64,000 nucleotides of DNA from Gammaproteobacteria bacterium (lineage in GTDB: Bacteria; Pseudomonadota; Gammaproteobacteria; Pseudomonadales; Pseudohongiellaceae): NCBI GenBank assembly GCA_041395725.1, contig JAWKZW010000001.1, positions 2,046,001 through 2,110,000 of the forward strand. The letters are read 5' to 3'. A program made the translations under genes and the position numbers. Positions 62,632 through 64,000 of the stretch are shown piece after piece (position 1 is the first letter of the stretch; every line of letters begins with the position of its first letter). A model generated the notes under the pieces. The model worked only from the letters and a program-made list of their open reading frames with translations. It had not been told where the DNA came from and made no database searches.

Positions 62632-63672
62632 ATGAAATACCGAAACTTGGCCGATACCGGCGTTTTTGTTTCTGAACTTTGCCTTGGCACGATGACTTTC
62701 GGCGGCCAGGGGCAGATCTGGGAAACAATCGGCGGGCTGCATCAGTCGGAAGCTGACGCGCTGGTGGGACGAGCCCTGGACCAGGGCATTAATTTTATCG
62801 ATACCGCCAATGTCTATTCGGCCGGCGAATCGGAGATCATGACCGGCAAGGCGCTGCGGGGCAAACGCCACGACGTGGTACTGGCCACCAAGGTGCGAGG
62901 CCGAATGGGCCCCGGCCCCAACGACGTGGGGTTGTCACGCCTGCACATCATGCAAAGCGTGGAGGCCAGCCTCAAGCGTCTCGACACCGACTACATCGAT
63001 CTGTTCCAGATCCACAGGTGGGACGAGTACACCAGCCTGGAAGATACCCTGCGCGCACTGGACGACCTTGTCCGCCAGGGTAAGGTGCGATACATCGGCT
63101 GCTCCAATCTGCCCGCCTGGGAACTCATGAAAGCCCTGGGTATTTCCCGTGCGCAGGGGCTGGAAACGTTTAAAACCACCCAGTCCTACTATTCGCTGGT
63201 GGGCCGCGAACTGGAGCGGGATACAATCCCGCTGATCGAGAATCAGGGTCTGGGTCTGCTGGTGTGGAGCCCCCTGGCGGGTGGGTTTCTCAGTGGCAAG
63301 TTCACCAGGCAGTCTGAGGGTGAGGGGCGTCGTGCCAGTTTTGATTTTCCGCCCATTGATCGGGAAAAGGGCTACGACATCGTCGATGTGCTGGTCCGTA
63401 TCGCCAGCGAGAAAGCCGTCAGCCCGGCGCAGGTGGCCCTGGCCTGGATACTGGCGAACGACGCCGTAACCAGTGTGATTATCGGCGCGCGGCGACTTGA
63501 TCAACTGGAGGATAACCTGGGCGCAGTGGCGGTCCAGCTTACTGATAAGGAACTAGAAGCCCTGGGTGCCGTGAGCCAGCTACCCGCGCCTTACCCGCAC
63601 TGGATGGAATCGTTGGGGTCTGATCGACGCCCTGGTGAAGAGCGGCGTTTTGATAAACAAGAAGACAATTAA
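62632..63672 (+). CDS. Aldo/keto reductase
   Basis: A 346-residue (beta/alpha)8 NADPH-dependent reductase of the YajO/Tas-like group: 'VSELCLGTMTFGGQGQIWE', 'GINFIDTANVYSAGESEIM' (catalytic Asp and Tyr), 'VVLATKVRGRMGPGPND' (catalytic Lys), 'DLFQIHRWDEYTSLEDTLRA' (catalytic His) and 'IIGARRLDQLEDNLGAV' for cofactor binding. It probably reduces aldehydes or ketones in general detoxification. It is a single gene. Confidence 0.92.
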   Translation: MKYRNLADTGVFVSELCLGTMTFGGQGQIWETIGGLHQSEADALVGRALDQGINFIDTANVYSAGESEIMTGKALRGKRHDVVLATKVRGRMGPGPNDVGLSRLHIMQSVEASLKRLDTDYIDLFQIHRWDEYTSLEDTLRALDDLVRQGKVRYIGCSNLPAWELMKALGISRAQGLETFKTTQSYYSLVGRELERDTIPLIENQGLGLLVWSPLAGGFLSGKFTRQSEGEGRRASFDFPPIDREKGYDIVDVLVRIASEKAVSPAQVALAWILANDAVTSVIIGARRLDQLEDNLGAVAVQLTDKELEALGAVSQLPAPYPHWMESLGSDRRPGEERRFDKQEDN

Positions 63673-63821
63673 TTGCCAGCTGCCGCATCTGCCCGGAGAC
63701 TTCAGAGTGGCAGCAGGCTCTGCCACCCGGCTTTATCTTGATCTGTCTTGCGCGACTGTTACCTGACGTGCTCTGACATAGTCTTCCCAGGAAGAACACA
63801 ATAAATAGCAAAAAAATAAAT

Positions 63822-63869
63822 AGGACACCCAAAAAAGTAGAATAATCAGTAGAATAATCAGGACACCCA
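63822..63869. repeat. RAYT-associated repeat: 12-mer tandem between two AGGACACCCA boxes
   Basis: AGGACACCCA occurs at 63822-63831 and 63860-63869 in direct orientation. Between them GTAGAATAATCA is repeated exactly twice (63837-63848, 63849-63860). This sits about 80 bp upstream of the transposase start and is likely part of the element's end, its REP-like target or an expression site. The 278-bp spacer shows nothing else. Confidence 0.6.
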
Positions 63870-63950
63870 CAGATTTTTTGTGTTTATTTAGCATATATTC
63901 CGATATCGACTATAACTGTTAGTAAGTGTTTCTGGTTCACGGAGGAACCG

Positions 63951-64000
63951 ATGCCCTTAGCCCGATATCGCCTGGTCGATCCCGGTACCACGCCTTACTA
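63951..64000 (+). CDS. REP-associated tyrosine (Y1/IS200-like) transposase, 5' end only
   Basis: A GGAGG site leads into ATG 63951, and the 16 visible codons (MPLARYRLVDPGTTPY, plus part of the next) match the N-terminus of the RAYT group whose members open with 'TPYYHC(V/I)SRCVRRAF'. The catalytic HUH and Tyr residues lie outside the window. Such proteins move REP palindromes. The repeat families in this window (GGGGACACTGATAG and GGGGTCAGAGTAAAAAT) are candidates for its or a relative's substrates, but its own flanks carry a different box. Confidence 0.7.
   Translation, partial: MPLARYRLVDPGTTPY

Overview
The window reads as a chromosomal segment of a free-living, probably marine or aquatic gammaproteobacterium. 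The evidence is the lptD-surA-pdxA-rsmA-apaH order, the tsaD / rpsU-yqeY-dnaG-rpoD macromolecular-synthesis block, PA2778/PA2779-type genes known from Pseudomonas, and many Tat-exported enzymes. I cannot name a genus. No rRNA, CRISPR array, prophage or replication origin is seen.

Layout. (1) 1-24.4 kb is accessory: an M20 peptidase (cut by the window edge), decaying genes for exported proteins, an AraC regulator with an NmrA-like reductase, an exported cyclophilin-like protein, a decayed DUF1592 cytochrome/DUF1552 pair, a SoxC-like molybdoenzyme, an Nramp-like transporter, a Prx5 peroxiredoxin, a cupin, two YtcJ-like amidohydrolases, a D-threonine-aldolase-like enzyme and a TauE/SafE carrier. 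Palindromic REP/MITE-like elements are scattered through it. (2) 24.4-25.0 kb is an IS3 remnant. (3) 25.1-40.4 kb is a coherent envelope/osmotic-stress island: CsbD, a DUF883/YqjE-like trio, a five-gene phosphorelay operon ending in a GAFTGA-containing sigma-54 activator, AI-2E-type transporter, BON protein, lipid kinase, DUF2383 protein, PA2779/PA2778 pair, MscS channel, DUF1328 protein and a small lipoprotein. Seven -24/-12 sigma-54 promoter matches sit at similar distances in front of its transcription units. (4) 40.6-42.4 kb is a graveyard (FGE-like pseudogene, IS91 transposase remnant, gene fragment) next to a CAU tRNA. (5) 42.9-44.0 kb is a ResA/TlpA-like redox gene with an in-frame UGA at the active-site position (WASW-UGA-GC) followed by a bSECIS-like hairpin: a selenoprotein. 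(6) 44.1-63.7 kb is housekeeping: rpoD, dnaG, yqeY, rpsU, tsaD, folB, folK, a pteridine reductase, cca, apaH, rsmA, pdxA, surA, lptD, a second MscS-type channel and an aldo/keto reductase. (7) The last 50 bases begin a REP-associated (RAYT) transposase, a possible source of one of the palindromic repeat families.

The two strongest signals are the sigma-54 stress regulon that appears to be encoded together with its own signalling system, and the selenocysteine redox protein. A third theme is decay by nonsense mutation without frameshift at three separate loci.
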